This document shows positions 17,570-27,408 of a stretch of DNA of 64,000 bases, piece after piece. Source of the stretch: Embleya scabrispora DSM 41855 (GTDB lineage Bacteria; Actinomycetota; Actinomycetes; Streptomycetales; Streptomycetaceae). Position 1 is the first letter of the stretch. Every line of letters begins with the position of its first letter. Under the pieces are notes generated by a model. That model was not told the DNA's origin. It made no database searches and saw only the letters and a program-made list of their open reading frames with translations. The stretch is from positions 1 through 64,000 of the forward strand of contig NZ_KB889651.1 in the NCBI RefSeq assembly GCF_000372745.1, written 5' to 3'. The translations under genes and the position numbers were made by a program.

Positions 17570-19297
17570 ATGCGTACGCACTATCCCCGTACGCCACATG
17601 TGCCCTGGTCGCCGGGAGCCGGCGCGGACGATGTGCGGGCCGCGGACCTGTCCGGACTGCGCGGACGCGAGGTCGTGGTCACCGAGAAGCTCGACGGCGA
17701 GAACACCACGCTGTACCCGGACGGCCTGCACGCCCGCTCGCTCGACTCCGCACACCACCCCTCCCGTACCTGGGTCAAGGCGCTCCAGGGCCGAATCGGC
17801 GCGCGAATCCCGGCCGGGTGGCGGATCTGCGGCGAGAACATGTACGCCCGGCACTCGATCGGCTATGACGCGCTGGCGAGTTGGTTCTACGGGTTCTCGG
17901 TCTGGAAGGGCGACCGGTGCCTGGACTGGGACGAAAGCGTCCGCTTCCTACGCGGGTTGGGCGTGCCGACGCCGCCGGTGTTGTGGCGCGGCACCTTCGA
18001 CGAGCGGGCGCTGCGCGCGATCCGGCTCGATCCCACCCGTCGGGAGGGCTTCGTGGTCCGCTCGGTCGAGGGCTTCGAGCGCGCGGACTTCGGCCGGCGG
18101 GTGGCCAAGTGGGTGCGGCGCGGCCACGTGCGGACCGACACGCATTGGATGCACGCCGAGGTGGTCGCGAACGGTCTGGGGCCCGACGCGGCGCTGTGGG
18201 CGGTGCGTTCGGGTGCGCGTCCGGACCTGCCCGCCCTGCTCGCCGCGCTGGGCCCGGTCGAACCACCCGGCGCGGACCGCGATGTGGTGGCCGATGCGGG
18301 CGCGCGGCTGGACGTGCTGGGCCGCACCGGTGACGCCCGGCTGGCCGGGGTGCTCGCGGCCGCGCTGCACAGGGAGCACCGCGGGACGCTCGTACCCCGG
18401 CTCGTCCCGGCACTGGGCCTGCCACTCGCGCGTCGCGTCGCGGACCTGGTCGGCTTGCAGACGGTGCTGCGCCGCCCGTTCCCGGATCACGAACGCCCGT
18501 GCGCACTGGCCCGGTTGGCGGTCGCCGCGGATGTGGGCGTGTTGCACGCGGTGGCCGCCGCCGCGCTGGTCGGACGCACCGGCCCCGAGGCCGCCGAGGA
18601 GCGCGAACAGGTGGAGTGGTCGGCGCTGGTCGGCGCGGACGCGGATCTGCTCGGGGAGGCGCCCCTCGCGCCGCTGCGCGCCCGGGCCCGAGAGGCGTTC
18701 GCCGGCCTGGATTCGGCGGCGGCCGACCGCTGTTGGGCGGAGCTGCGCGAGGCACATGCCAAGGGCTGGTCGATGCCGGCAAGGGCCACGCGCGCCCGAT
18801 GGAGCGGCGATTTTCCTCGGCTGATCCACCTGATCGGGTGTTCGGGCAGCGGAAAGAGCACATTCGCCCGCGAACTCCCGGGCACGTACACCCGGATCAG
18901 CCTGGACGAGCTGCGCGCGGCACGCGGCGACCGGGTCGACCGCTCGGCCGACGGCGAGGTACTGCGCGAGGCGTCGGATCGACTCGACGCCGCCCTCGCG
19001 GCCGGCGGCACGGTGGTGTGGGACGCCACCTCGCTCAACGGTCGGCAGCGCGCGCCCGTGCACGCCGTCGCGCAGCGCCGCGACGCGCTGATCACGCATG
19101 CCGTACTGCTGGTCGGCGAGGAGGAGTCGGCCCGGCGCAACGCCGTGCGCGAGCACCCGGTGCCGCCCGCCGTACGCGCCGCGCAGCAGCGGCGGTTCGC
19201 ACCGCCCTACCCCGGACAGGCGCACCGAACCTGGTACATCGGCGCGAGCGGCACGATCGAGGACGTCGCCGGCTCGCTGGACGCGGAGGACCCGTGA
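17570..19297 (+). CDS. Fused RNA ligase and polynucleotide kinase
   Basis: A 575-residue RNA-repair enzyme. Residues 1-200 form a nucleotidyltransferase-type RNA ligase: motif I EKLDGEN with adenylation lysine K40, motif [13 protein letters not shown] (88-97), motif [10 protein letters not shown] with E159, and motif V AKW with K180. Residues 200-405 are a helical region without a recognised signature. Residues 415-575 are a P-loop kinase like T4 Pnkp: GCSGSGKST (423-431), ISLDELR with D446, and VVWDATSLN with D485. The kinase could phosphorylate 5'-OH RNA ends and the ligase could seal them. No phosphatase domain is present, unlike T4 Pnkp; the next gene may supply 3'-end healing. GGGGAG precedes the ATG, and the stop overlaps the next start (TGATG). 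Confidence 0.88.
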   Translation: MRTHYPRTPHVPWSPGAGADDVRAADLSGLRGREVVVTEKLDGENTTLYPDGLHARSLDSAHHPSRTWVKALQGRIGARIPAGWRICGENMYARHSIGYDALASWFYGFSVWKGDRCLDWDESVRFLRGLGVPTPPVLWRGTFDERALRAIRLDPTRREGFVVRSVEGFERADFGRRVAKWVRRGHVRTDTHWMHAEVVANGLGPDAALWAVRSGARPDLPALLAALGPVEPPGADRDVVADAGARLDVLGRTGDARLAGVLAAALHREHRGTLVPRLVPALGLPLARRVADLVGLQTVLRRPFPDHERPCALARLAVAADVGVLHAVAAAALVGRTGPEAAEEREQVEWSALVGADADLLGEAPLAPLRARAREAFAGLDSAAADRCWAELREAHAKGWSMPARATRARWSGDFPRLIHLIGCSGSGKSTFARELPGTYTRISLDELRAARGDRVDRSADGEVLREASDRLDAALAAGGTVVWDATSLNGRQRAPVHAVAQRRDALITHAVLLVGEEESARRNAVREHPVPPAVRAAQQRRFAPPYPGQAHRTWYIGASGTIEDVAGSLDAEDP

Positions 19298-22200
19298 TGC
19301 GCACGAGCGAGGAAATCTACCACCGGGTGCGCTGGGACCCCAGGTTCGATCCCGCGCGCTTCGTGCTCGTGGTCAGTCGGCGCGGCGCCGAGCCCAAGCG
19401 CGTCCCGCTGCCCGCGTTCGTCCCCGGCGGCGAGATTCCCTGGCACCGGGTGTTGCTGATCGAGGCGGACGACGAGGTGGTGTGGGATCGGGCCGCTCGG
19501 GTGGATCGGATCGACACGTGCGTCGCCGGCCGGATCCGGGATCCGCGCCGGCTGCGCGCACCCTTCTTCACCGCGCGCGAGCCGCACGCGTTCGACCCGG
19601 TGACCGCCGACTGGCGACCGCTGAGCACACGCGGCGAGGATCGGGTCCGCGCGGCGGGCAGCGCGCGGATCCGGGTTCTGACCTGGAACACCCTGTGGGA
19701 TCGCTACGACGCCGATCGGATCGACACCGCCCGCCGCCGCCCGCTGTTGCTGGCTGCACTGGCGAGCGCCGACGCCGATGTGATCGCGCTCCAGGAGGTG
19801 GAGGCCGACCTGGTCGCGCTGTTGGCGGCCGAGCCGTGGGTGCGCGCCGCGTACACGATGGACACCGATCCCGCCGGTCGGGACGTGCCGGACAGCGGGC
19901 TGTTGCTGTTGAGCAGGCTGCCGGTGCGCGAGGCCGGGCGGCATGCGCTGGGCCCGTACAAGGCGGTGGCCGCGATCACCGTCACCGGCCCGGCCGAGCC
20001 GCTCGTGGTCGCGGTCACCCACCTCACCAGCGACCACGCCCAGGACGGCCCGGGCCGGCGCCGGATCGAACTGGGCGCACTCGCCGACGGATTCGCCGGC
20101 GTCGCGGGCGACCTGGTGGTGGTCGGCGACTTCAACGACGGCACCGCCGGACCGGCCGGCGCATTGGGCCTGGCGGACGCGTGGACGCAGGTACACGGCG
20201 CCGACGATCACACACCCACCTTCGATCCGGGCGTCAACCCGCTCGCGGCGATCGGCTCGCGCACCGGCCGCGCCGCCCGGTTGGACCGGGTCCTGTTGCG
20301 GACCGGTGCCTGGCGCGCGGGTGCGGCGGCGCTGCGCGGGGACACGCCCGCGCCCGACGGTCTCTACGCTTCCGACCACTTCGGGGTCCAGGCGGACCTG
20401 GTCCCGGCCGGCGCCGTGGCCGCCGACACCCTCGACGTCGCACCGACCGCCCGCACCGCGTTGGCCTGGCTGCCGCCGCGCCGGTTGTGGCCCGCGCTCC
20501 AACAGGTGCGCCGCGCGCACGATCCGCAGGTGGACCGCTGGCCGCCGCACGTCAACGTGCTGTTCGGTTTCGTCCCGGAGGCGGACTTCGAACGGGCCGC
20601 GCCGTTGCTCGCGGCGGCCGCCGCTCGGGTGGCACCGTTCACCGCACGGCTGGCGGGCGTACACACCTTCGGTCACCGCGAGGACGCCACCGTCTGGCTC
20701 GACCCGGCGGCGGCCGACGAGACACCGTGGGCGCTGCTGCGCGACGCGTTCGCGGCGCGCTTTCCACGCTGCCTCGGCCGCACGGACGGCTACACCCCGC
20801 ACCTGACCCTGGGCCGCGCTACCGACCCCCGACGGGTCGCCGCCGAATGCGCCGGTCGACTGGAGCCGATGTCGGCGCGGGTGGGTGAACTGGTCCTGCT
20901 CTCCCGCCGAGGCGACGAGCCGATGCGGCCCCGGGCCACGATCACCTTGGGCACGGCACAGGTGCGTTGGCTGCCCGAGGAGGCAGCCGAGGTGCCGAAC
21001 TCCTCGGACGGCGCCCGGACTCGCTCGACCGCGACCGGCGTCCGGGCGGTGGGGGCTCGGACGGGCGATGTCGCAGCGGAGCAGGCGGAGCAGGCTGAGC
21101 GCCAGGGTCCCGGCGTGGCGCCGACAGGTCTCGACGTCGAGCCCACCCGCGATGCGCCGGCGGGCGTGGGCCCCGGCGTCGGATCGCCCGACGATGCTCG
21201 GGCACGGCGGATCGTCCGGCGCGTTTCCGGTGCGTTGGGCAACGCCGGTGTCGTTTCGATGGTCGGCTCGCGGCGGATGGGCTGTGCGTTGCCGGACGCC
21301 GATCTCGATCTGGTGGCAGCGCTGCCCGGCCACGCCGTCGACCTCGCCGACATCGCGGTGCGGATCGCGGCGGCGCTGCCCGAGGCGAGCGCCGTTCGGC
21401 CGGTGACCGGGGCACGTGTGCCGGGACTGCGGCTGTGTGTGGGCGCATCGGCCGTGGACCTGGCGCTGGTGGGCACCGGGGGAATCGACCCGGCCGACGC
21501 GGTGGCCCGGCGCGCCGAGTTGGGTGAGTCGGCCGCGATCACGTTGAGCGCGGTCACCGACGCGGACGCGATCCGCGGCGCGGTGGGCGCCGACCACGAG
21601 CGGTTCGCCGACCTGGCCCGACGGGTCAAGGCGTGGGCACGGGCTCGTGGCCTGGACGCGGCGCCGTTCGGCGGACTCCCGGGTCTGGCCTGGTCGATAC
21701 TCGCGGCCCGGACCACGCGCGAGGCCGCACACCTGGCCGGCGACCGACTGTCGGCGCACTTCTTCGCCACGTGGGCCGCGTGGGACTGGCGCGAGCCGGT
21801 GGCGCTGATCGCGCACACCGGGTGCCCGGCCCCGGTGGCCGGCGCGCCCGTGTCGATCCTGACCCCGACCCACCCGGTGCGCTCGTGTACCGAACAGGTC
21901 GGCCCCGGTGGCCGCGACCTGCTGGTCGACGAGTTGTACCGCGCCTGGGAGTTGTCCACCTCGACCGGGCTCACCGAGTCGGCCGAACGCGCCGACCCGT
22001 GGCCGGCGCTGCTCGAACCGCCCCCGCTGCACCGCCGCCACGCCGCCTGGGTCGTGCTGACCGTACTTCCGGCCCCCGCCGAGGAGTTCGCGGCCACCAC
22101 CGGCCGGCTTCGCGGCCGCGTCCGCGCCCTGCTCACCGCCCTGCACGCGGCCGGCGTCGCCGACGCACACGCGTGGCCCCGCCCGTTCGCTTCCGGATCC

Positions 22201-22341
22201 GGCACGTGCCACGCGATCGGTCTGGGCGCCGACCCACTCGATGCCGGCACACTCGCCGAGATCACAAGCCGGTGGCGCAGGGGCCTGCCCGGCGTCGAAA
22301 CGACTCGGCTCGAAGGCGGCGCCGTACCGACGCTGCGCTGA
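19297..22341 (+). CDS. Four-domain RNA-repair protein (MJ1316, EEP, 2H, nucleotidyltransferase)
   Basis: A 1014-residue multidomain protein. Residues 3-75 match the MJ1316/DUF504 RNA-repair domain ([13 protein letters not shown], then [10 protein letters not shown]). Residues 124-370 are an endonuclease/exonuclease/phosphatase domain: N131, E166 in LQEVE, H242, GDFND (277-281), and SDHFG with D360-H361. Residues 390-560 are a 2H phosphoesterase, with HVN (418-420) and HLT (502-504) as its two His motifs. A low-complexity linker (560-630) leads to a poly(A)-polymerase-like nucleotidyltransferase: GSRRMG (657-662), D667/D669/D671, third acidic D721, then a helical domain to the end. Likely roles are opening 2',3'-cyclic phosphates, phosphate or nucleotide removal, and nucleotide addition to damaged RNA. 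The ATG at 19297 overlaps the ligase-kinase stop. Confidence 0.88.
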   Translation: MRTSEEIYHRVRWDPRFDPARFVLVVSRRGAEPKRVPLPAFVPGGEIPWHRVLLIEADDEVVWDRAARVDRIDTCVAGRIRDPRRLRAPFFTAREPHAFDPVTADWRPLSTRGEDRVRAAGSARIRVLTWNTLWDRYDADRIDTARRRPLLLAALASADADVIALQEVEADLVALLAAEPWVRAAYTMDTDPAGRDVPDSGLLLLSRLPVREAGRHALGPYKAVAAITVTGPAEPLVVAVTHLTSDHAQDGPGRRRIELGALADGFAGVAGDLVVVGDFNDGTAGPAGALGLADAWTQVHGADDHTPTFDPGVNPLAAIGSRTGRAARLDRVLLRTGAWRAGAAALRGDTPAPDGLYASDHFGVQADLVPAGAVAADTLDVAPTARTALAWLPPRRLWPALQQVRRAHDPQVDRWPPHVNVLFGFVPEADFERAAPLLAAAAARVAPFTARLAGVHTFGHREDATVWLDPAAADETPWALLRDAFAARFPRCLGRTDGYTPHLTLGRATDPRRVAAECAGRLEPMSARVGELVLLSRRGDEPMRPRATITLGTAQVRWLPEEAAEVPNSSDGARTRSTATGVRAVGARTGDVAAEQAEQAERQGPGVAPTGLDVEPTRDAPAGVGPGVGSPDDARARRIVRRVSGALGNAGVVSMVGSRRMGCALPDADLDLVAALPGHAVDLADIAVRIAAALPEASAVRPVTGARVPGLRLCVGASAVDLALVGTGGIDPADAVARRAELGESAAITLSAVTDADAIRGAVGADHERFADLARRVKAWARARGLDAAPFGGLPGLAWSILAARTTREAAHLAGDRLSAHFFATWAAWDWREPVALIAHTGCPAPVAGAPVSILTPTHPVRSCTEQVGPGGRDLLVDELYRAWELSTSTGLTESAERADPWPALLEPPPLHRRHAAWVVLTVLPAPAEEFAATTGRLRGRVRALLTALHAAGVADAHAWPRPFASGSGTCHAIGLGADPLDAGTLAEITSRWRRGLPGVETTRLEGGAVPTLR

Positions 22342-22342
22342 C

Positions 22343-22360
22343 CCCGAGCGGCCGCTCGGG
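22343..22360 (+). terminator. Palindromic terminator of the RNA-repair operon
   Basis: A perfect 18-bp palindrome (CCCGAGCGGCCGCTCGGG) starts 2 bases after the stop of the RNA-repair gene. It lacks a T-tract, as is common in this group. It marks the operon end. Confidence 0.7.
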
Positions 22361-22419
22361 CTTCGCGCCGACCGGGGAGAGGGGTGCGGTCCGCGCGACG
22401 ACCGGCGTGGCCGCCCGGC

Positions 22420-22605
22420 TCACCCCTCACCCGGCCGGTGTTCCGAGTTCCGCCTCCGCGCGTGCGGTCGGCGATCAGCTCGGCGCTTCACCGCCCGCCG
22501 CGGAATCCGGGGCAGGAACACCAGCGTGCAGAGCAAGCCCGCCACGGCGAAGCCCGCCGAGACCACCGGGGCACGATCGGGCTCGGCCGGCGCCGAGTTC
22601 CCAGG
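22420..22605 (-). pseudogene. Possible remnant of a membrane protein C-terminus
   Basis: Between the RNA-repair operon and the carboxyltransferase gene, one minus-strand frame encodes APVVSAGFAVAGLLCTLVF followed by LPRIPRR and a basic tail. It looks like a last transmembrane helix and tail of a transporter such as an MFS permease. No start codon or other helices are present. The rest of the 22361-22751 gap shows nothing recognisable. Confidence 0.3.
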
Positions 22606-22751
22606 ATGTGGAGCGCCGTTCCGGGCCGGCCGCCGGGCCACGTGGCGCGCCGTGCTCCTGCCCGGTGCCCGATCCCGCCGATCGACGGTTCGGCGGGAAA
22701 GGCCCGGTGGCGCCGCACGGGGGGACGGCGCCACCGGGTGGGGAAGGTTGG

Positions 22752-24215
22752 CTAGAGGGGGATGTTGCCGTGCCGGCCGCGGCCGGCCGGTGCACCGGCC
22801 AATGCCTCGACGACGCGCTCCACGGTGTCCTTCGGTTCGATCACGTCGTCCACCACGCCGAAGTCCAGGGCTCGGCCCACCCCGCCGGAGATCCGCTCGT
22901 GTTCGGCTACCAATCCCGCCAGGAGTTCCGCGCGCTCCGCACCCTCCACGGCCGCGAGCCGCTTGCGGTGCAGCACACCCACCGCCGCCTCCGCGCCCAT
23001 CACCGCGACCTCGGCCTCCGGCCACGCGAACACGGCGGTGGCACCCAGGGAACGGGAGTTCATCGCGATGTAGGCGCCGCCGTACGACTTGCGGGTGACC
23101 ACGGTGACCCGCGGTACCTCGGCGTCGGCGAACGCGTGCAGCAGCTTGGCGCCGCGCCGGATCACCCCGCCCCACTCCTGGCCCACTCCCGGCAGATAGC
23201 CGGGCACGTCCACGAGCACCACGAGCGGAACCCCGAAGGCGTCGCACATCCGGACGAACCGCGACGCCTTCTCCGCCGACAACGAGTCCAGGCAACCGCC
23301 CTTGCGCAGCGGGTTGTTGGCGATCACCCCGACGCTGCGCCCGGCCATTCGACCGAAGCCGACGACGATGTTCGGCGCCCAGTGCGGCTGAAGTTCCGCG
23401 AAATCCTCCGGCCCCGAGCCGTCCACGATCGCGTGCACCAACGGGCGTACGTCGTACGCGCGGCGCGCCGACTCCGGCAACAGCGCGCGCAGATCCAGGG
23501 TACGGCCGCGCGCGGCGTCCGGGTCGAACCGGCCGGGCCGGGCGAAGAACCCGGCCAGCGCTCGCGCGTGGGTGTACGCCTCGTCCTCGGAACCGGCGCA
23601 GACGTGCGCCACGCCCGACCGTCTGGCGTGCGCCTCCGGGCCGCCCAGGCCCGCCATGTCGATCTCCTCGCCGGTGACGCTGCGCACCACGTCCGGCCCG
23701 GTCACGAACATCCGGCCGGCGGGCGCCATCACCACGATGTCGGTCAGCGCGGGGCCGTACGCCGCGGCGCCCGCGGCCGGCCCGAGCACCACCGAGATCT
23801 GCGGAACCCGGCCCGAGGCACGGGTCATCGCCGCGAACATCCGGCCCACGCCGTCCATCGACTCCACCCCGTCGGCCAGCTTGGCGCCGCCGGAATGCCA
23901 CAGGCCCACCACCGGGCAGCGCTCGCGCACCGCGGTGTCCACGGCCCGTGAGATGCGCTCGGCACTCGCCCACCCGAGCGCGCCACCCATCACCGTCGCG
24001 TCGGTGCAGTACGCGATCACCCGGGCACCGTCGATCCGACCGGACACCGCGTACACCCCCGCCGGATCCTCCCCCGGCAGGGCACGCACACTGCCCTCGT
24101 CGAGCAACCGGTTCAACCGCAGTCGTGGATCGCGCGCATCCGCCGGGTCCTGCGCCGGCGCCGATGCGGCTTCGCCTTGCTCCCGGATTCGGGTGGTGGT
24201 GGCAGTGGTCGTCAT
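22752..24215 (-). CDS. Acyl-CoA carboxylase carboxyltransferase (beta) subunit
   Basis: Carboxyltransferase of 487 residues, like propionyl/acetyl-CoA carboxylase beta chains, which transfer CO2 from biotin to acyl-CoA to give malonyl- or methylmalonyl-CoA. Both crotonase-like halves are visible: GLWHSGGAKLADGVESMDG and VVLGPAAGAAAYGPALTD in the N-terminal half; VDVPGYLPGVGQEWGGVIR and KSYGGAYIAMNSRSLGAT in the C-terminal half. These contain the paired glycine-rich oxyanion loops. No biotin-carboxylase or epsilon gene is adjacent, so it must use a subunit encoded elsewhere. The ATG at 24215 is preceded by GGGGAAG. It could supply extender units for secondary metabolism. Confidence 0.92.
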   Translation of the reverse strand: MTTTATTTRIREQGEAASAPAQDPADARDPRLRLNRLLDEGSVRALPGEDPAGVYAVSGRIDGARVIAYCTDATVMGGALGWASAERISRAVDTAVRERCPVVGLWHSGGAKLADGVESMDGVGRMFAAMTRASGRVPQISVVLGPAAGAAAYGPALTDIVVMAPAGRMFVTGPDVVRSVTGEEIDMAGLGGPEAHARRSGVAHVCAGSEDEAYTHARALAGFFARPGRFDPDAARGRTLDLRALLPESARRAYDVRPLVHAIVDGSGPEDFAELQPHWAPNIVVGFGRMAGRSVGVIANNPLRKGGCLDSLSAEKASRFVRMCDAFGVPLVVLVDVPGYLPGVGQEWGGVIRRGAKLLHAFADAEVPRVTVVTRKSYGGAYIAMNSRSLGATAVFAWPEAEVAVMGAEAAVGVLHRKRLAAVEGAERAELLAGLVAEHERISGGVGRALDFGVVDDVIEPKDTVERVVEALAGAPAGRGRHGNIPL

Positions 24216-24605
24216 GGCTTCCCCGTTTCTCGAGCCCTGGATCGCCGCAACGACCCGTCGATCCCGACTCGTGACTACAAGCACCCCCTGGACATCCGCC
24301 AGGAGATCTCACACCTCGCACTCCCGCAGCTTCGCGTCACCCGGCCCGTCGACCTCGACCGACTGATCGTCGGACGGCTAATCCCCTTGAGAATCACAGG
24401 AGTTCGTCTCCCCTTGGTACCGTGCAGCCGGACCTCGGAGCGGTACTCTCCCGGCGGCGCGGGCACCGCCACGAGGCACCCACCCATTAAAGCGGCGCGA
24501 CCTTACCAATCGCTTGCATCGACCTTTCACCCTGGCACGGCCCTGCTTCGGCGCCGCCGACCGGCAGATGGCCGGTCCCTGGGTCCGCTCCCCTCGCCCG
24601 CGGTG
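24216..24605. other. Intergenic stretch between carboxyltransferase and P450 genes
   Basis: About 390 bp without a convincing gene; it is noticeably less GC-rich in its first 270 bases (24240-24515) than its neighbours. It must hold the promoter of the minus-strand carboxyltransferase. No clear operator palindrome was found. Confidence 0.4.
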
Positions 24606-24634
24606 TTGTCAGGAGGCGGAACCAGGCGTAGAAG
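24606..24634 (+). promoter_or_regulatory. Housekeeping-type promoter for the P450 gene
   Basis: TTGTCA (24606-24611) and TAGAAG (24629-24634) are spaced by exactly 17 bp, a good match to the HrdB consensus. Transcription would begin near 24641, leaving a leader of about 107 bases before the P450 start. Confidence 0.55.
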
Positions 24635-24747
24635 GGAGGGACGTGCGGCACCCTCGGGCACCGGGTGCGGGCCGGCGAACACGACCGCGCCGTGTGCCTC
24701 GTGGGCACCGCGACCACTGTGCACGTTCCCCTCGAAGGGAGCCACGC

Positions 24748-25989
24748 ATGCCGGCGGAACCCGTTCACCGATGCCCCGTGCTCGACCCCAACGCCCGCGC
24801 CTCGCACGCCGAGGCGGCGGCCCTGCGCGCTCGGGGACCGGCCGTCCTGGTCGAACTCCCGGGCGGGGTCCTGGCCTGGTCGATCACCCGGCACGACATC
24901 ATCCAGGCGCTGACCTCCGATCCCCGGGTCTCCCGCGACTTCCGCCGGCACTGGCCCGGACTGACCGAACTGCCCGACGGCTGGCCGCTGGCCTCGGTGG
25001 CACTGCAACAGAGCCTCGCGAACACCTACGGCGCGGAACATCGCCGGTCGCGCGCCCGGGTGGCGCCGTCCTTCGCGCCCCGACGGGTCGAGTCGATGCG
25101 CCCGCGCATCCAGGCGACGGCGGACCGCCTGGTCGACGCGCTGGCGGCGGTACCACCGGGCGAAAGCGTCGACGTGCGCCAGGCCCTGTCGCTGCCGCTG
25201 ACCATGACCGTCATCTGCGACCTGCTCGGTGTACCGGACGTCCTGCGCGCCGGGCTGGGCGCCGCGATCGACGCCATCCTGGACACCGCGATCGATGCCG
25301 CCGAGGCGATCGTGCGTCAGGGCGAACTCCAGGAGCGGCTGGTCGAGTTGCTGAAGTACAAGCAGGACCACCCGGGCGCCGACCTGACCAGTGACCTGCT
25401 GATCCCGGCAGCGGCCGCGGAGGAGGAGTCCTCGGAGCAGCAGCTCGTCGACTCGCTCTTCCTGATGCTCGGCGCCGGCTACGAGACCTCGGTCAATCTG
25501 ATCACCAGCGTCCTGTCCGAGTTGCTCACCCACCCCGAGCAGGCGACTCGGCTTCGGGCGGGCGTCGTCGACTGGACCGACGTGATCGAGGAGACGCTGC
25601 GGCACGAAGGCCCGGTCATGTACCTTCCGTTGCGCTACGCGATCGATGACATCGAGTTGGGCGAGGGTGTGCTGATCCGTCGCGGCGATCCGATCATCAT
25701 CGCCTTCGCCGCCGCCGGCCGGGACCCGGCGATACACCCGGATGCTCCCGACACGTTCGATCCCACCCGCACCGACAAGGCGCACCTCGCCTTCGGCTAC
25801 GGTCCGCACTTCTGCCTCGGCGCGCATCTGGCCCGATTGGAGACCCGAATCGCGGTGACCACCCTGTTCGACCGTCTCCCGCACCTGGCCCTCGCCCACC
25901 CCGAACAACCACCGCCGCCGATCCCGTCGTTGATGGTCAACGGCCCGACCCACCTCGACATCATCCCGACGCCGGCGACTCCCGGCTGA
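24748..25989 (+). CDS. Cytochrome P450
   Basis: Soluble bacterial P450 of 413 residues. It has the I-helix A243-G-Y-E-T247 (glutamate where many have aspartate), the K-helix ExxR at E282-R285, and the heme-binding loop FGYGPHFCLG with the proximal cysteine C356. N-terminal sequence VHRCPVLDPN is typical of CYP105/CYP107-like actinobacterial enzymes. The start is the ATG at 24748 with GAAGGGA 7 bases upstream; an in-frame GTG at 24643 would add an arginine-rich extension and is not favoured. No ferredoxin or reductase gene is adjacent. The substrate is unknown; it could decorate a natural product or degrade a xenobiotic. Confidence 0.93.
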   Translation: MPAEPVHRCPVLDPNARASHAEAAALRARGPAVLVELPGGVLAWSITRHDIIQALTSDPRVSRDFRRHWPGLTELPDGWPLASVALQQSLANTYGAEHRRSRARVAPSFAPRRVESMRPRIQATADRLVDALAAVPPGESVDVRQALSLPLTMTVICDLLGVPDVLRAGLGAAIDAILDTAIDAAEAIVRQGELQERLVELLKYKQDHPGADLTSDLLIPAAAAEEESSEQQLVDSLFLMLGAGYETSVNLITSVLSELLTHPEQATRLRAGVVDWTDVIEETLRHEGPVMYLPLRYAIDDIELGEGVLIRRGDPIIIAFAAAGRDPAIHPDAPDTFDPTRTDKAHLAFGYGPHFCLGAHLARLETRIAVTTLFDRLPHLALAHPEQPPPPIPSLMVNGPTHLDIIPTPATPG

Positions 25990-26134
25990 TTCGGGACGGG
26001 CGCACAGCGTTCCGGCCGCGGATCGGCGGCTCCGAACAGCAGTACGGCCAACTACTTCGCCGGGAGCAGCCGGCCCGCGCCGCCTCCGCCCACAGGCGGA
26101 TGTCCGCAGGTCGGCGCCTGGTTACGGTGGCGAC

Positions 26135-27265
26135 ATGTCGAAGAACCTGTCGCGTCGCGCCGCCGCGTCGTTCGCGCCGTCGTCGTCGCCGACCCTGCTC
26201 GCAGCGGGGGTGTCCGCCGCCGGTGCCGGCACGTCGGCCCCGCCCACCGCGCCCGACGTGCCTGCACCGACCGGTCACCGGCCCTTCGGCATCAAGACCC
26301 TGCACCTGGTGGATGCCGGCCGGCTCGATCCGTGGTGCCCCCAGCCGTCCGCGCCGCGCGAGCTCATGGTGTCCGTGCGCTACCCGGCGCTGTCCGCGAA
26401 GGGTCCGAAGGAGGCGTACGCGTCCGAGGCACTGTCCACGGCGCTGGTCGGCGACGGCGCGTTCGCCCTGATCGGCACGCACGCGATCGCCGACGCGCCG
26501 CCCGCGCCCGGCGCCCGGCCGCTGATCGTGCTGTCCCCGGACTTCGGCGAGAGCCGCGTCACGCTCTCCGCGACCGCCGAGGATTTGGCCTCGCACGGAT
26601 ACGTGGTGGCCACCGTCGACCACGCCCACGAGAGCGCAGTGGAGTTCCCGGGCGGCCGGATCGAGACCTGCGCGGCCCGCGCGGCCGTGGACGACGACCT
26701 GATCGTGCGCACCCGCTCGGCCGACCTGCGGTTCGTGATCGACCGCCTGACCGGGCCGGGTACGGGCCTGTTCGTCGACCGGACCCGGATCGGTGTGGCC
26801 GGCCACTCGATCGGCGGTGCGAGCGTGGTCCGAGCCATGCGCGACGACCCGCGCATCGACGCCGCCGTGGACCTGGGCGGCGGGTTCCTCGCGGCCGCCC
26901 TCGGCCCCGAACTGAACCGCCCCGTGCTGCTGCTGGGCCCCCGACACGGCCCGGGCACCGAGCACGGCGCCGACTGGGCACGTGCCCGGCCCGGATTCAC
27001 CGGCTGGAAGCGCCGGCTCGATGTGATCGGCGCCGGCCGGCTGTCCTTCGGGGACAAGCCGTGGATCGTGGACGGCTTCGGCCTGCGCGAGCGGATGCCG
27101 CCGGAGCAGGCCGGCCCCCGGTACGGCACCCTCGACGGCATCCGGGCCACCGCCATCACCCGGGCCTACGTGGCCGCGTTCTTCGACCGCCACCTGCGCG
27201 GCACACCCACCCGCTTGTTCGACGGTCCGACTTCGGCGTACCCCGAGGTGACGCTCGTCGAGTAG
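26135..27265 (+). CDS. Secreted alpha/beta hydrolase (PAF-acetylhydrolase/lipase-like)
   Basis: A 376-residue alpha/beta hydrolase. The N-terminal RRAAASF and Ala-rich stretch to about residue 40 looks like a weak export signal. The nucleophile elbow is GHSIGG (serine at about 225), and the oxyanion strand is PLIVLSPDFGESR. The mid-protein DHAHES and the C-terminal YVAAFFDRHLRG are typical of platelet-activating-factor acetylhydrolase-like actinobacterial esterases. It probably cleaves an ester of a lipid or small molecule outside the cell. It stands alone between the P450 gene and the minus-strand ABC importer. Confidence 0.85.
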   Translation: MSKNLSRRAAASFAPSSSPTLLAAGVSAAGAGTSAPPTAPDVPAPTGHRPFGIKTLHLVDAGRLDPWCPQPSAPRELMVSVRYPALSAKGPKEAYASEALSTALVGDGAFALIGTHAIADAPPAPGARPLIVLSPDFGESRVTLSATAEDLASHGYVVATVDHAHESAVEFPGGRIETCAARAAVDDDLIVRTRSADLRFVIDRLTGPGTGLFVDRTRIGVAGHSIGGASVVRAMRDDPRIDAAVDLGGGFLAAALGPELNRPVLLLGPRHGPGTEHGADWARARPGFTGWKRRLDVIGAGRLSFGDKPWIVDGFGLRERMPPEQAGPRYGTLDGIRATAITRAYVAAFFDRHLRGTPTRLFDGPTSAYPEVTLVE

Positions 27266-27408
27266 ACCATCGCGGCCATGCGTCCGACGGGTCGCGGGGC
27301 CGGCCGGGTGGGTCGAGCCGGCCTACCCGGTCGCGGTGCCACCCTCGGCCGAGCCCGTAAAGAAGGCCGCCGACCCGGCTTCGCCATATCCGCTTCTCCG
27401 CGCCCTCT

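Noticed and set aside
19207-22212. 1001-codon minus-strand frame opposite the RNA-repair gene
   Set aside because: No domain; composition is that of a complementary-strand shadow. The plus strand shows clear catalytic motifs.
22475-22795. 106-codon minus-strand frame beside the carboxyltransferase as an epsilon subunit
   Set aside because: No resemblance to the short acyl-CoA carboxylase epsilon proteins; sequence looks like low-complexity shadow.
24643-24747. GTG at 24643 as an N-terminal extension of the P450
   Set aside because: It would add an arginine-rich 35-residue segment foreign to P450s; the ATG at 24748 has a better ribosome site.
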